A stretch of DNA of 64,000 nucleotides from Mesotaenium endlicherianum (GCA_009602735.1 WELA01010214.1:589858-653857); one strand, 5' to 3'. Counted from the first letter of the stretch, positions 35,501-47,600 are shown. Made by a program: numbers and translations. Notes: generated by a model not told the origin, from the sequence alone.

Positions 35501-36062
35501 GCTGTGTCGGAGCCTGGACTGGCATGCGTGTGATCTCGCCTACGGGCGTGCCTACGCCAAGGGATGGCGCGGCCGCGCAGGCCTGTAGCCTGCCGTCTAG
35601 CAACCTATCAGAACGTACACTGTCGCTGTTGACGAATGTCAGCGTGGTGTGCAAAGGGCTGGCAAAGGGCCCGTCTGAGCGGGCTCCTACAGCTCCGGTC
35701 GCGAGCGCTACGTCGTCACCCGGACGTGCGCGGGGCTGCGGCACTGCCGCGGAGCCGACTGTCGACGTCTGAGATTGTTGAGGGTCGGAGCCAGGCGTGT
35801 GCGCAGGGGCTGCGCGGGCGCCAGCTGTCAAAGTTGTGGCGTAGGACGATGAAGCGTGTGCAAAGAGCGCTCCGCACGCATCGTAGCTGTTGGCGTCAAA
35901 GAGGCCACGGAGTCTTGCGATCTCCGCGTTGGCCTCCACGAGGGCGTCACTGACGTCGTCGAAGCTGCATTAGTCGGCTCCGGGAGTGAGCGCGGCGTCC
36001 GTCGTGGCCGTAGCTGCCGTCATCGCGGGGCGTCCACCCGTGCAAGGGTTGCGCCCGCCTCG
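32506..36062 (-). pseudogene. T2 linker and aspartic protease region, broken
   Basis: Frames change several times. The 35939-35322 part (starting MEANAEIARLRGLFDANSYD) looks coding. Between 34598 and 35386 the translation is Ala/Arg-rich with a diverged internal duplication. At about 33780-33660 the segment IVLVNTQAPQ-RIMFDTGAQ gives the DTGA protease motif, followed after a frameshift by ADLEDLLTRINIAAG and LVIPSESFNVLLG (33657-33463), which resembles the flap-to-second-strand part of retropepsins. After another shift come an acidic helix-rich region (33290-32970) and a tail with a run of Glu and PRPPTPTTHVRRRPTGP, ending at the T1 junction. No polymerase is present. Confidence 0.65.
34749..35070 (-). 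repeat. Diverged tandem duplication in the T2 linker
   Basis: About 34749-34890 and 34927-35070 share the order CCTGGCTGTRCGCA...GCCGTCGG...GCGGCCGG/GCCGGGCAGCG...GGGGATGCCCCCC-like...ATGGCGG. Their minus-strand translations are similar to each other. Confidence 0.6.
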
Positions 36063-37208
36063 CTATCCTGCTGCAAGCGAAGGATCGTCATGAGGGCACC
36101 CGTTTTTGACGTTGCGCTTCTTTTGCAGACAAACAATCTGCAGGTGGCCGGCCTTGCCACAGCTGCAATCGCCGAGCTTGCCATTCTGCAAAAGCGTGCA
36201 GTTCTGGCGTGAGTGGCCCGTCTTTCCGCAAGACCAGCAGGGGTCACTCGTTGTGGCGGCCATGGAATTGCGGCCACTCGTAGCTCCGCGCTGCTGCGTC
36301 TGCTGGGGCAGCTGAGAGCGCTGAGGCTGTTGCTGCTGCTGGGGCTGGCAAACAGGCGTTGTGCGCATCATGGAAGATGGCAGCACCAAGGTCTCCTGGC
36401 GAACGCCCGTAGATACGAGGCCCACACGGTCGCTAATGTTGCTCCGTGCGGCGGCCAGGCTCTGCTTCTCAATAGAGAGGTAGGCCTGCTCCAGCGAATA
36501 CTCTAAATCGTGGCGGTCCATGAGGGGGACGACAGCCCTCTCCCTCATACGCGGCTCGACGGCGCGCAAGAAGATCTCCGCGGCCTCCCAGTCGGTGACA
36601 GTGCCGACGTCGCGGCGTAGGTGCACCAAGCAGCGGTACATCATGCGGATCGTCTCGTTCTTGCGTTGGAAGAAGTGGTGCAGCTCGTACACCTTCTCTT
36701 CAGTTGCAGCCTGGAACTCTTTCTTGAGGATGTTCCAAAAGGCTTGCACTGGGTCTGCTAGCAGGGTCGCCACTGGTGGGTCACCTACAAGCTTGGTGCG
36801 TGTCAGGAGCTCGGTTTCCTTCTCGCGGAAGGTGTCGCGGGCCTCGTGAGAGAGGTAGCGCATAGGCGTGTCGAAGACGTCGCGCTTCCTTAGCGTGGGC
36901 GTCATGAGCTTTGCTGCCGCGAAGTCAGCCCGAAACTCTGAGATGGTATCTTCCAGATCACGGGTGCCTGGCCCGTCGTTGAAGCGATAGGCGGACCTGT
37001 CAGTCTTGACCTCTTGGTCACCTGCCATAAGATACCAGGAATTGTAATGAGCCCAATGGGACGGTGGCTCAGAAGCAACTTCCGGTTGCTGGAGCGCGGG
37101 TTGCTCCTCTTCAAAGGGTTCAGTGATAGTGCTGAGATCCGAGTATGAGTCTTCCTCACTAACCCCTTCGTAGTATGGCTGATAAGAACGCCCACTACGG
37201 GTAGGCAT
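36063..37208 (-). CDS. T2 gag-like protein with zinc knuckles
   Basis: 381-codon open frame. N-terminal acidic segment, then a retrotransposon gag domain: YRFNDGPGTRDLEDTISEF, DVFDTPMRYLSHEARDTF, DPVQAFWNILKKEFQAA, and EKVYELHHFFQRKNETIRMM near residue 180. A Gln-rich linker precedes the zinc knuckle CWSCGKTGHSRQNC (C-x2-C-x4-H-x4-C) and a second, degenerate one (C-x-C-x4-H-x4-C, CSCGKAGHLQIVC). Gag forms the particle and binds element RNA. The frame is intact to a stop at 36063, although in related elements gag normally runs into or next to protease. The start ATG gives MPTRSGRSYQP. Confidence 0.82.
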   Translation of the reverse strand: MPTRSGRSYQPYYEGVSEEDSYSDLSTITEPFEEEQPALQQPEVASEPPSHWAHYNSWYLMAGDQEVKTDRSAYRFNDGPGTRDLEDTISEFRADFAAAKLMTPTLRKRDVFDTPMRYLSHEARDTFREKETELLTRTKLVGDPPVATLLADPVQAFWNILKKEFQAATEEKVYELHHFFQRKNETIRMMYRCLVHLRRDVGTVTDWEAAEIFLRAVEPRMRERAVVPLMDRHDLEYSLEQAYLSIEKQSLAAARSNISDRVGLVSTGVRQETLVLPSSMMRTTPVCQPQQQQQPQRSQLPQQTQQRGATSGRNSMAATTSDPCWSCGKTGHSRQNCTLLQNGKLGDCSCGKAGHLQIVCLQKKRNVKNGCPHDDPSLAAG

Positions 37209-39589
37209 ACGCTGAAGCTTCTAATTGCTTGCAGGCAAAGAGAGATCTTTTAGAAGTAAGGAGTGTGTACTCTCCAGAGTGAGCACCTCAAGACTGTAAT
37301 CTGGTAGGAAAACAACTAATGAAGTCTGGCCCAAAAGATCACTGGAAGCACATCATGATCTTCAAGAGTAGTCCTATGGCAGAGGTTATATGCTGTGACT
37401 TTGCTCACGACTTGTGAAGTTCTTCAAGTGACTGGAAGCCTGGAGGGCTTGCTCTTCACAAGAGAGAGACTAAGTGGTCCTGAAAACACAAGAGATAAAA
37501 GTGTAAGCTTTACTGATAATCTATGTTACTTACAACTGGCATAATGGGACTTCTAAAAGATGTTCCTCTAGGGACATCTCTAGTACCTATACTCCTGGAA
37601 ACTCGGCGTCGTATGCGACGGATCCGATGTATGCAGTCACTCTAGGAGGCTCTCCTATGTCCACTAATGTGTACAAGGCATGCACTAGCACTCCTATAGG
37701 CTAAGCATAACTCAAACCAATCAAAGCAAAGTACGTAGAATATGCTATGTATCTCATTGGTGGAGCTTACCTTGGGTGATTCTACCTAGATAGCGCCTCA
37801 AAAGTGAATCTGGAACTTGAGGAAGCTTCCTCTCGGAGTAGGTGATGCAGTCACCAAGTTATAACCTCAATGATGCACTGATACTCTGGAAATGCAAGAT
37901 TTATGTAGTCAAAGGGGCTCGCGGCTTTGTGCGTCCAAAGCTAGGGGTCCTTGGGGTCACGAATAGCCAACAATGTCACCTTTGGGTACATCGAGTCACA
38001 AGTTGGCCATTTGGTGTGATTCCGCTAGGGGCCAAAAGGGGTGCGGACTAGATCGCGCCTATCTCGCTCGATACTTAACCAAATGAAGCGAAACCGGTAC
38101 CATTCGGAAGATGCTTCGACGCGCTACACTTTGGTGACTTAGAAATCTACAAAAGGTCAACATATAGATGCGTAAGGTCAATGCCAAGTGGGTCTTCCTA
38201 GGTTGATGGTTCACACAAGTGGAGCTCGATTTTGTACGTCAACCTCGACTCAATAAATCATGACAAAGTCATTTTTGCCGACGCCTTCCTTTTCTTTTGG
38301 AAGCTGTCGGGTGTATTTAGAGCCCCGACTTTAGTATCCCACTTCCAATTTGGAAGTCAATTCGCGTGTGATATGAATCATTTTGCACGTGGCTATTTTT
38401 TACGACTGACCGCGTCACTGCGAGATCGAATCAAATCCGTTGGGGATTGCATGCTGTGGGTTGGATTTTCTACAAGGCGATTGAAAGGCCCCGGGCTCAT
38501 GAACCCAAGTGGGATTTGCATCCCTCGGGCATAGAGCGCCCTGGAGTCTTTCCCCCTTGGGAAGTGAAAAGCCCCGACTGACGGCCCGCCGTTGAACGGC
38601 AAAGGCCTCAGGCTTCCTCGTCATTGTGAACGGAGGAAAAAGATGAAAGAAATCAGTGGGTTTACCCACACGACCACATTTGTCGAGGGTGCCTTACTTC
38701 GCATATTCGTAGTGGGTTAGGTAATCTTTTTTGATTGGTCGTGGACTGACTCGGCGGGTCTCGCAACATTCTCCACCAAGTGGTCAGACCGAGTAAGGGA
38801 AACGCCCCCTTATTTCCTTAAGTTAAACGGCAGGGCAAGCAAACCCTGTCGACACAATAACAAAATGAAATGACGCGTGTTCGCGTCAATGTAAATAAAA
38901 CCTAGGTCGCACGGCCGCGGGTGTACCAGCTACTAATACACCCACGAGCCTTGACCGATCACAAATAAGAGGGAGGACAGGACCCCCTACTGGCAACTGC
39001 ACAGAAGGGACTGGACCAGGGGGGTTGAGCTTGTCAGAGCCCCCTTTGCCACCCGGCGACTTTGCAACCTGTTGATAACAATTCAATTGGTTGAGCGACG
39101 TAGCACTTAAGTGATTGCGGCTCCCCCCGCCACCCTACCTGTTGGGGCCAACTCATAAGTGTGGCCTGAAGAATATAGATTGACTTTTTCCTTGCAATTT
39201 GTTTTGGACTGTTTAGACCTGTTAACTCATCATAATGTTATTGTCAAACTCGACCAATTAGGAAGAAGGATTCATTACCATTTTGCATGTTTGGTTCGGT
39301 TCCCTGACTTTGCCAATCGAGCCAAATCTTGACGGGTCTTGGAGTGGTGCAAATTGGTTGTGGCGTAGAAAATTTATGCGTTTGAGGGGTGAAGATTTGT
39401 CCCCATCAACAATATTCGCCATTGAGCATAGAAATTGGTAAAATTACCATCTTCGGCTGTGGTGGAGATGTTATTTTCTCCACCTTTGCCTGACTTAGCG
39501 GAGAAAAAAATTGTCTTCACCCTGGGCGGAGATGGGCGAAGATCCAGTTCTGGGGCGTTTTTGAGCGTTCAGCTCCAAACCATTCTTAG
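37209..39589. other. Non-coding region between T2 and T3
   Basis: Presumably includes the 5' leader and LTR of T2 (it lies upstream of the T2 gag) and old repeat sequence. I could not define LTR ends, a primer-binding site or any gene. Short open frames (for example 38232-38534) lack family features. Confidence 0.5.
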
Positions 39590-41347
39590 AGTCTAATCCT
39601 CACAACTTGGAACTAAGGTCTCTATTATTGAGACAGGCTCATGACAGTTGACTGGGTGGACACTTGGGGCAGGCCAAAATTGTTGGCAAACTGGCAAAAC
39701 ATTACCACTGGGAAGGGTTACTTCGGGAGGTCTTTAAATATGTTTATTCTTGTGATCAATGTCAAAAGAATAAGTCTAGACACACACCACCGGGGGGGTT
39801 ATTAGCACCATTACCTATTCCTGTTGGGAGATGGGAGACTATCTGAATGGACTGGGTGGTCACACTACCGAGAACTGCCAATGGGCATGATTCTGTTTTG
39901 GTAGCAGTGGATAAATTGACAAAAATGGTCTATTTATCCCCACCAATGTCAAAGTCACTGCTCTCAAAATTGCGAGATGGTTCTATAATCATGTAGTGTG
40001 CGGACATGGGCTACTCTCTGATTTCATCTCAGACAGAGACTAAGAAGTCACCACTAAGTTCTGAGAGCATTAATGGGATTAATGGGAGTCAAATAGCTAC
40101 TCAACACAACCAACCACCCTTAAACCAATTGGCAAATTGAAAGAACAAATAGAGATCCCCAAGAGGTGTTGAGAGCATATATCAACCAAAAACAAAATAA
40201 TTGGGATGACTTGTTGCCCCAGATTCAGTTCGTTGTCAACAGCGCTGTTCATGCGTCAAGGGGAAAGACCCGTTTAAACTCAGTCTGGGTAGAGTTCCTA
40301 AGTCTCCCTTAGATGTCCTAGGGGAGTCATTGACCCACCCTGAGGGGATTGACAATCCAAGTTTCCTTTAGTTGACTCAAAAGTTTGCTGACACGCTGTC
40401 AAAAGTTCAACAAAACCTGTACAAAGCACAAGAAACCCAAGAATAAGATGCAAATCAACACCGTCGAGAGCTGACATTTTATAAGTGTGACTTGGTCAAA
40501 CTGCATTCTCAGCACCTGTACCTTCCCGGGGTGGTCAAGAAAAAGATTGGGCCTGTCTGGGTCGATCCCTACTTGGTGGTACACCGAGTCGGTCAAAATG
40601 CTTACAAAGTGAACATGTCATCGGAATATAAGGGTCAACTGGTATTTAACGTCTCCTTTCTATAACCATACATTAAGGGTGACAACACTGTTCACAGGTC
40701 GTTTACCTGTTTAACCGGGACCGGTGGCTGCCGTCTGGGATAGTGACCTTGAGGAATATGAGGTGGATGAAATTTTGGAGGCTCGTTCAGTCCGTCGATT
40801 CTCTTAATATGTCATGAAGTACCTGATCAAATGGAAGGGACATGATGCATCTGGGGACACATGGGAATTTATGGACAATTTAGTCAACGCAAAGGGGCGT
40901 TGAAACGCTTCTATCTCCGAGAAGCTGGTATACCACCATACTTGCCATTTCAGTGGGGGAGGACAGGTGATAAGAGGTCGTGTCTCCATTTAAGTTGGAG
41001 GGGATAGTGACAAAAAGTTACAGTTAAATGACGGTTATGACAGGCAACCCACATTAAGATTAGATTCGAGGGCGTGTGACAGCTTTTCGGTAGTCAGGAT
41101 TTTGCGCTCACAAATATACTCTCACATTTAACTACGCTCACACTCACTTATCACAATTTTACAATTTTGGAATACCTTTGTGTCAAGCTTACCAATCTCA
41201 TTTAGTCCTTTCGCAAGGTACATTAGGTCGGATTGCAATTACGTTCTTATCCATTATTTTTCTTCGTGTGTCCTGTACCCTCTTACTATACTAAGTGAGA
41301 TATAGTGCATGGGTGAGCAAGATGACCAAACAGAGGGACAAACTTAA
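39590..41347 (+). pseudogene. T3: 3' pol fragment (integrase to chromodomain) of a T5-family element
   Basis: Similarity to the T5 pol (which is on the minus strand) starts near 39590 with the AACTTGGAAC-AAGGTCT stretch. The translation shows GQAKIVGKLAKHYHWEG, SCDQCQKNKSRHTPPGG, LPIPVGRWETI, then broken integrase core, then a chromodomain near 40740-40900 (YEVDEILEARS, YLIKWKGHDASGDTWEF). Downstream it matches the T5 spacer and the first codons of the T5 third ORF (MTKQRDK...), then is cut by the T4 LTR at 41348. Numerous stops and shifts show it is dead; it is among the oldest layers of the nest. Confidence 0.8.
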
Positions 41348-42059
41348 TGTATTGAATCAGTATATTGGTAGATGTAATATTCATTTTTATATAATAGCTA
41401 AATAAGTTCAGCTTGCTGAACTTTAGTAAATATTTAGTCTGTTGGACTTTATATAATTACTAGTTTAATGACTCAGTCGAAAGCAGTAGGCTGAAGTCAA
41501 CTTAGGTCAGCTTGCTGACACATTCTTTGACAGCCAGCTGACATTTGTACTCAGTAGCAGCGAATTGCCTAGATATGCATCTAAGTGTGATATGCTAGAT
41601 GAATGGCCAGATGACATCCTTTGGATGGATGGCGATTCGAGATGATGGGAGATGGTAGTGGATTTGGTTAACCGAGGTCCTACCAACGTAGTTAACTTCC
41701 GCGTAGGGGGTGCCATTGCACTTGCCGTTGAACAGTCTACTCATTCCATGTACATATGCTAGACATTGCTCTCGAGTTCGGCATTCAAAAACGAGGCCAA
41801 CTCTTTGGTACTGCTTACTGAGAGATATCTGAATCCAAGGCGAGAAGCCATTGATACGCACTGCCTTCTAGCCTTGCTTATGTATGAGTTTACTGATTGC
41901 TTTATTGATGCGAGTTTACTTGCATTTGACTTGCGAGTATTGTCCACTGCTAGTGTGTTGTCTTTGTTGTTTACTCAGTTAAAAGAAAATACAATAAAGA
42001 TTACTGGTTGATATAAAGATCTCCATTAATTGTTATTCGTCTATTGGTAAGTCGATTCA
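41348..42059 (+). repeat. T4 LTR (T5-family LTR, plus orientation, 3' terminus deleted)
   Basis: Begins TGTATTGAATCAGTATATTGG and follows the T5-family LTR to the CGATTCA near its end, where the usual TTTCA and primer site are missing and gag sequence begins directly. Confidence 0.8.
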
Positions 42060-42496
42060 GATGAGGTAGCTGCTGTTGCTACAGTCGCAAAACAACAGGC
42101 TGAGGAGGAGAGAGTCAGATTAGGAGCCGAACGATTAGCAAAAGCTGCTGAAGATTCAGAAAGGAGGGAAGGGCAGCCAGCGGACGAGCGCACTGTTGAA
42201 AAACTTATGGCAGCAAGGGCCAATGTTCTGAACCCACCTCCTGCTGTACAACTCAATGTGCCTCTAGGTCAAATTTGTGAGCGGATGAATGCGGCAGGAA
42301 TTGCTGCTGCAGGAGCAAGAGGGAATGATGAGGACACTACTCAGCGAGTGGATACCACTGCTGCTGCTGCATTTGCTGGACTCCCACCTCAGAGTGTAGC
42401 TCTGGGAGCATTATTGTTTAAATGCGATCGCAAATGGCGAGCATATATCAGTCCCAACAGGAGGACAAAAGGATCATTATGACTTTGTTGCGTGAC
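42060..42496 (+). pseudogene. T4 gag fragment, interrupted by T5
   Basis: Translation matches T5 gag residues from about 55 on: QQAEEERVRLGAERL, RREGQPADERTVEKLM, PPPAVQLNVPLGQI, GIAAAGARGNDED, DTTAAAAFAGLPPQ. The start codon and first part are deleted. A frameshift occurs near 42418. The remainder of this gag segment continues at 57989-58036 on the other side of T5. Confidence 0.82.
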
Positions 42497-42819
42497 TGAA
42501 ACGAATTGGCTTACCAAATAGGCGATTAACAGTTAATAAAGATCTTTATATCAGCAAGTAATCTTTATGGTATTTTCCGTTAACTGGTTTAACGGCAAAG
42601 GACAACACGCTAGCAGTGGACAATACTCGTCAGTCAAATGCGAGTAAACTAGCATCAATAATGCAAATCAGTTTACTCATACATAAGCAAGGTTAGAAGA
42701 CAGTGCGTATCAATGGCTTCTCGCCTTGGATTCAGATCTCTCTCAGTAAGCTGTACAAGAGAGTTGGCCTCGTTTCCGAATCCGAACTCGAGAGCAATGC
42801 CTAACATATGTACATGAAA
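42497..42819 (-). repeat. T5 3' LTR, part 2 (distal to T6)
   Basis: Matches 57268 onward of the 5' LTR. Its right end stops at the T6 insertion. Confidence 0.88.
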
Positions 42820-43320
42820 TGTAGTGATTTGAGTTATTATACATTAGTTTGCATATATTTTAATGTTTTCAAATATGTTTGAAGTAGTATGGTGTGGAGT
42901 CAAGTGTGAATAGGTACTCTAGTAACTTGGTTCATGTCCTTTGAACCTTCCAAGGCATTTTCGAAGTTAGAGGAAAGACCTAGAAGAACTCCATGTGGCA
43001 AAAGTCATGTGCCATTTTTAGGTCAAAAGGACATGTGTACATTATTCTAGAAAGAGGTGGCAAGTTTTGGGATGTGTTGGGTGCCAACACATCAACATAC
43101 ACCTTCCTAGAAATTACTTATGTAGCAAGTATATAAACAAGAGCTAGAACATAGAAAGACATTCCAGAATCACTCTTGTACTTGCCAAAATCCAGAAATA
43201 TATTAACTTTCAAGAAGCCATCTCTCTTTCAAGAAGCTACCACTTGTGTTCAAAGATCCTTGTCTTGAATAGATAAAGTATTCTGTTTTACTAAGTACTT
43301 TATCTATCTGTTTCACTACA
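42820..43320 (+). repeat. T6 5' LTR (501 bp)
   Basis: TGTAGTGATTTGAG ... TTTCACTACA; terminal inverted repeat TGTAGTG/CACTACA. Near-identical to 48995-49497. Confidence 0.95.
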
Positions 43321-43321
43321 G

Positions 43322-43333
43322 TGGTATCGGAGC
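43322..43333 (+). other. T6 primer-binding site, initiator-Met type
   Basis: TGGTATCGGAGC, one base after the LTR, identical to the T5 and T7 sites. Confidence 0.85.
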
Positions 43334-43357
43334 TAGGCACTTTGGTAGCACAAGAAG

Positions 43358-44638
43358 ATGGCCGATCCTCAAGACCAACAGCAAGCTTTCGAAGGAAGCC
43401 CTTCCTCTCCAAGACACCCTCCTCCAGCGCCGATGGGAGAGCCCACTCAAGAAAATCTGCAACAACAAGAAGCACCACAAGGAGGAGCACACCCTCCTCC
43501 AGCGTCGATGGGAGAGCCTACTCAAGGAAATCTCCAACAACAAGAAGCACCACAAGGAGGAGCACCGTCAAATCCCGTGGCAGCCGCTATAGCAAAGTTG
43601 ACCCCACCACAAGGAGTTCCCGCAAATGAGTGGGCAGCCTTCCTAATGACCGTCCACAACCAAGTGGGCTTGGCCACCTATGAAGCAACCGTGCAAGCGT
43701 CAAGAGAAGCTATGGCTGCCATGGTTGCCCCTATTGCGAGCAATGCTCAAAATCCAGCCCCGGCTCAAGCGCCTCCACAAGAGCCAACGAGAGCAAGGAA
43801 ACTCATCAAGCCCGGCAAACCCGACACTTTCAACCCCGGGAAAGGTGCCAACCTGAATTTATGGCTCTACCAAGTGGAGACGTACCTCGCATTCCTTGAA
43901 GTACCCGAGGAGGACTACGTTCCCTTTGCCGTTACCTTACTTAGAGGAGCAGCAACATCATGGTGGCGTAACTATCAAGCGGCTATATATCAAGCTATGG
44001 CGCACCCCATGCTCGGCCAAGAGCCCCCACCATCATATGCAAGATGGGCAGATTTTCGTGAGGCCCTCAAGAAGCAATTCATGCCCATCAATGCGGAGAA
44101 GATTGCCCGAGGAAAGCTCCACCATCTCAAGCAAACGACGTCCGTTCAAGAGTATACATCCAGATTTCACGCCCTCACTCTTGAGATCCCCAACATGTCT
44201 CTCGAGGAGAAGATTGACCGCTACATCTTTGGCCTCAAACCCAAGGTGGCAAAGGAAGTGGAGTTACGCGACTTGACGGACTTCTCAAAGATCATTGAAG
44301 TGGCCCAAAAGGTGGATACCTTGGATTTCAAGCACTCCGTGCCTTCATCTTCACGGGTACCGACGACGCGGGTGTACGCAGCCCCTTCCACATCCGAATC
44401 TGGACCCACACCCATGGAAATCGGAGTTATTAAAAGGGACCCCGCGGCTGCCCGGAAGAGTGGAAGACCCTCCAATGACACTTATGATGCAAGAAACCAG
44501 CAAGGAGTGAAAGCAAGACTCTCCCCGGCTGAAAAAGAAGCTCTCATGACGGCTGGACTATGCTTTTATTGCAAGGAAAAGGGCCATCGTGCACTTTCAT
44601 GCCCCAAAAAGTTGTCAAAAAACGGACAGCGCCGGTAG
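43358..44638 (+). CDS. T6 Gag
   Basis: 426-residue Gag that would assemble the cytoplasmic particle and bind element RNA. The N-terminal 90 residues hold a tandem repeat of a Pro/Gln-rich unit ([20 protein letters not shown] and [20 protein letters not shown]). The gag core spans about residues 145-310: [50 protein letters not shown] and [17 protein letters not shown]. It ends with a zinc knuckle [14 protein letters not shown]. Start: the ATG at 43358, 25 bases past the primer site, is the first in the frame. The frame overlaps the open pol frame, which lies in -1; the stop at 44636-44638 is 13 bases after a slippery heptamer. Confidence 0.93.
   Translation: MADPQDQQQAFEGSPSSPRHPPPAPMGEPTQENLQQQEAPQGGAHPPPASMGEPTQGNLQQQEAPQGGAPSNPVAAAIAKLTPPQGVPANEWAAFLMTVHNQVGLATYEATVQASREAMAAMVAPIASNAQNPAPAQAPPQEPTRARKLIKPGKPDTFNPGKGANLNLWLYQVETYLAFLEVPEEDYVPFAVTLLRGAATSWWRNYQAAIYQAMAHPMLGQEPPPSYARWADFREALKKQFMPINAEKIARGKLHHLKQTTSVQEYTSRFHALTLEIPNMSLEEKIDRYIFGLKPKVAKEVELRDLTDFSKIIEVAQKVDTLDFKHSVPSSSRVPTTRVYAAPSTSESGPTPMEIGVIKRDPAAARKSGRPSNDTYDARNQQGVKARLSPAEKEALMTAGLCFYCKEKGHRALSCPKKLSKNGQRR
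44617..44623 (+). promoter_or_regulatory. -1 ribosomal frameshift heptamer AAAAAAC at the T6 gag-pol overlap
   Basis: Zero-frame codons are TCA AAA AAC, giving the canonical X-XXY-YYZ arrangement A-AAA-AAC. A -1 slip here moves ribosomes from gag into the pol frame, 13 bases before the gag stop. Confidence 0.8.
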
Positions 44639-47600
44639 GCCAGGAGCCTACCACCCCAAGACCCACTTCACGAGAAGGCAACACGCCAAGTGAGGTGGAG
44701 ACCCCCGTTGAAGACGACGTTCCAGCCCCAATGAGTTTGAGAGGTTACCTTGGAGGAGAGAAGGTCCACATCTTGGTGGATAGCGGAGCTCAAGGCAACT
44801 TCATTGCTGCAGATTTTGCCACCAAGCACGGTATTACTATGCGAACTCTTGACCACGACGAGGAGATTATGATGCCCGATGGATTCTCCTATACTACCCC
44901 TTCCAAGAAGACGTACCCCTTGGCACTCTCTATCAAGTCCTTCAAGGATAGAGTAGTGTTCTCCCCCATGCAATTGGGCAAGTACGACGTCATCCTAGGG
45001 ACGCCTTGGTTGACCAAGCACAACCCCCAAGTTGATTGGAGGACCGGTACTATCAAGATCAAGAATGACATCACTTCAAGAATCTGTATTTTGCGCGCAA
45101 TCCAGAATATCCAGACCCAAGACATCCAGAAGCCGGCACACGAGATACTATTGTCCGCCCTCCAACTCAAGAGACTTGTGAGGAAGGGACACGAGCTTCT
45201 TTTGGCCTTGATCACGCCAAAAGACATCAAGAAAGACATCGAGAGTCAAGAAGGCAGCCCCGTTCCCAAGGAGATACAAGAAGTCTTAGAGGACTACAAA
45301 GAAGTGTTCTCCCCGGAATTGCCCAAGGGCCTACCCCCCAAAAGATTCGTAGACCACAAGATAGAGTTGGAGCCCGGAAGCAAGCCCATCTCTCGGCCTA
45401 CGTTCAAAATGTCATACACGGAGCTAGACGAAGTCAAGAAGCAAATCAAGGAGCTACTGGAGCATGGCTTCATTCGACCTAGCAAGTCGCCATTTGGAGC
45501 CCCGGTGCTATTTGTCAAGAAGAAAGATGGTACCTTGAGGATGTGTGTGGACTATCGCGCCCTCAACAAGATCACCATCAAGAATCGATACCCGCTGCCG
45601 CGCATGGATGAGCTCATGGACCGGCTGGTTGGAGCCAAGTACTTCACGAAGATTGACTTACGGAGCGGCTACCACCAGATTCGCATCGCAGAACCGGACA
45701 TAGAGAAGACGGCATTCAGGACAAGATATGGACATTTTGAGTTCATGGTCCTGCCATTTGGACTCACCAACGCGCCAGCAACTTTCATGACTATGATGAA
45801 CACCATATTTCAGCCCATGTTGGACAGATTTGTGGTGGTATTCATCGATGACATCCTTATCTACAGCAAGACCCTTGAAGAGCATGCGAGACACTTGAAA
45901 GAAGTCCTTGAAGTATTGAAGCAAAACAAGCTGTTTGCGAAGGAGTCAAAATGCGAGTTTGCCAAACAAGAAGTGGAGTTCCTAGGTCTCCACGTGACTG
46001 CTGATGGCATCAAGATAGACCCCAAGAAGACCACGGTGGTGGAGGAATGGCCAACCCCCACGACCAAGAAAGAACTCCAGTCATTCTTGGGATTTGCCAA
46101 TTGGTACAGAAAATTCATCCAAGGCTTCTCGCACATAGCAGCCCCCCTGACAGATCTACTCAAGAAGGACAGGCTATATACATGGACCGAGAAAGAGGAA
46201 GAGGCATTTCAAGAGTTAAAGCGAAGATTGACCACATCCCCGGTGCTCACACTCCCAAGTCCAAACCCAGATTGGCCCTTCCACGTCATCACCGATGCAT
46301 CTTCCTATGCAATAGGAGCAATCCTGCTTCAAGACCAAGGCAAGGGACTGCAGCCCATCGCCTACGAGTCAAGGAAGCTAAATCCAGCCGAGCAAAATTA
46401 TACAACCACGGAGCGAGAGGCATTGGCGATTGTACATGCCTTGAAGGTTTGGCGCTGCTACGTTGAAGGACGCAAAGTACTGGTCACCACGGACCACGAG
46501 GCGTTAAAGCACCTCCAAACGCAGCCGTATCTCTCAAGGAGACAAGCAAGATGGAGCGGATACTTGCAACAATACAACATCACGATTCAGTACCAGCCCG
46601 GCAAGACAAACCCGGCTGACCCCCTCTCAAGACTGCAATTAAATGCAGTGATGGTATCCCTGAAGACAGATCTGGAAGCTCGATTTTCAGCCGCCTATGA
46701 AAGAGACCCTTACTACAAGAACGGAGAAGCAGCCTTGGACCCATGCAAGAAGCAAGAAGGCAATTATTGGGTGAGGCAAGATACGGGCCAGAGATGTGTT
46801 CCTAATGACTTAGACCTCCGGCTCTTGCTTCTACGAGAAGCACACGACAACCCTCTTGGAGGACACTTTGGAATCCTAAGGACCACGGGCGTTCTAGCTA
46901 GGACTTATTGTTGGCCAGGCATGTCTAAGCAAGTCAAGGAGTACTGCAGGAGCTGTGACACATGCCAAAGAATCAAGCCATCATCGCAAAAGGCGGGAGG
47001 ACTCCTCCAACCACTACCAATCCCCGAAAGACAATGGACGGACATCTCAATGGACCTTATCGTGGACTTGCCCGTGACACCTCGAGGCCATAATGCAATA
47101 CTCACGGCGGTGGACAGACTTACCAAGATGGCTCATTTTATTCCCACGACGACTAAGGCTACAGCACCACAACTTGCAAGACTCATCTTTGACAACATCT
47201 TCCGACTCCATGGACTACCATCAAGAATTGTGTCAGATAGAGATCCAAGATTCACAAGCCATTTCTGGAAAAATCTCTTCAAGAACTTGGGTACATCGCT
47301 GGATATGTCTACTGCCTACCACCCACAATCAGATGGGCAAACCGAGCGTATGAATCGTACCCTAAAGACCTCTCTAAAGGCCTACGTGTCTACCCTCGAG
47401 CAAGACTGGGACATGTACTTGACCCCCCTCGAGTTTGCCTACAACAACACTACGCAGGCCTCTACCCAAGAGTCCCCATTCTTCCTCAACTATGGCTTCC
47501 ATCCGACCACGCCACTGAGCTTCACGGCTGGCCATGATGAAGTACCTGCAGCCACAGATTTTATGGAGACATTAGAAGCAGCCCTTACAGCAGCGAAGAA

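Larger units (their letters stand above)
32506..37208 (-). mobile_element. T2: GC-rich gag-protease retroelement fragment
   Basis: Minus-strand gag at 36063-37208, then a long Ala-rich stretch, then a retropepsin region at about 33460-33780 and an acidic downstream segment to 32506. No RT, RNase H or integrase is found, because the element is cut at 32505 by the junction with T1. GC content from about 32500 to 36500 is far above the neighbouring elements, so it belongs to a different family. No LTR or primer site could be fixed upstream of the gag start. Confidence 0.75.

Noticed and set aside
37209-39589. Possible LTR and primer site of T2
   Set aside because: I looked for TG...CA ends next to a primer-like site and found none I could defend.
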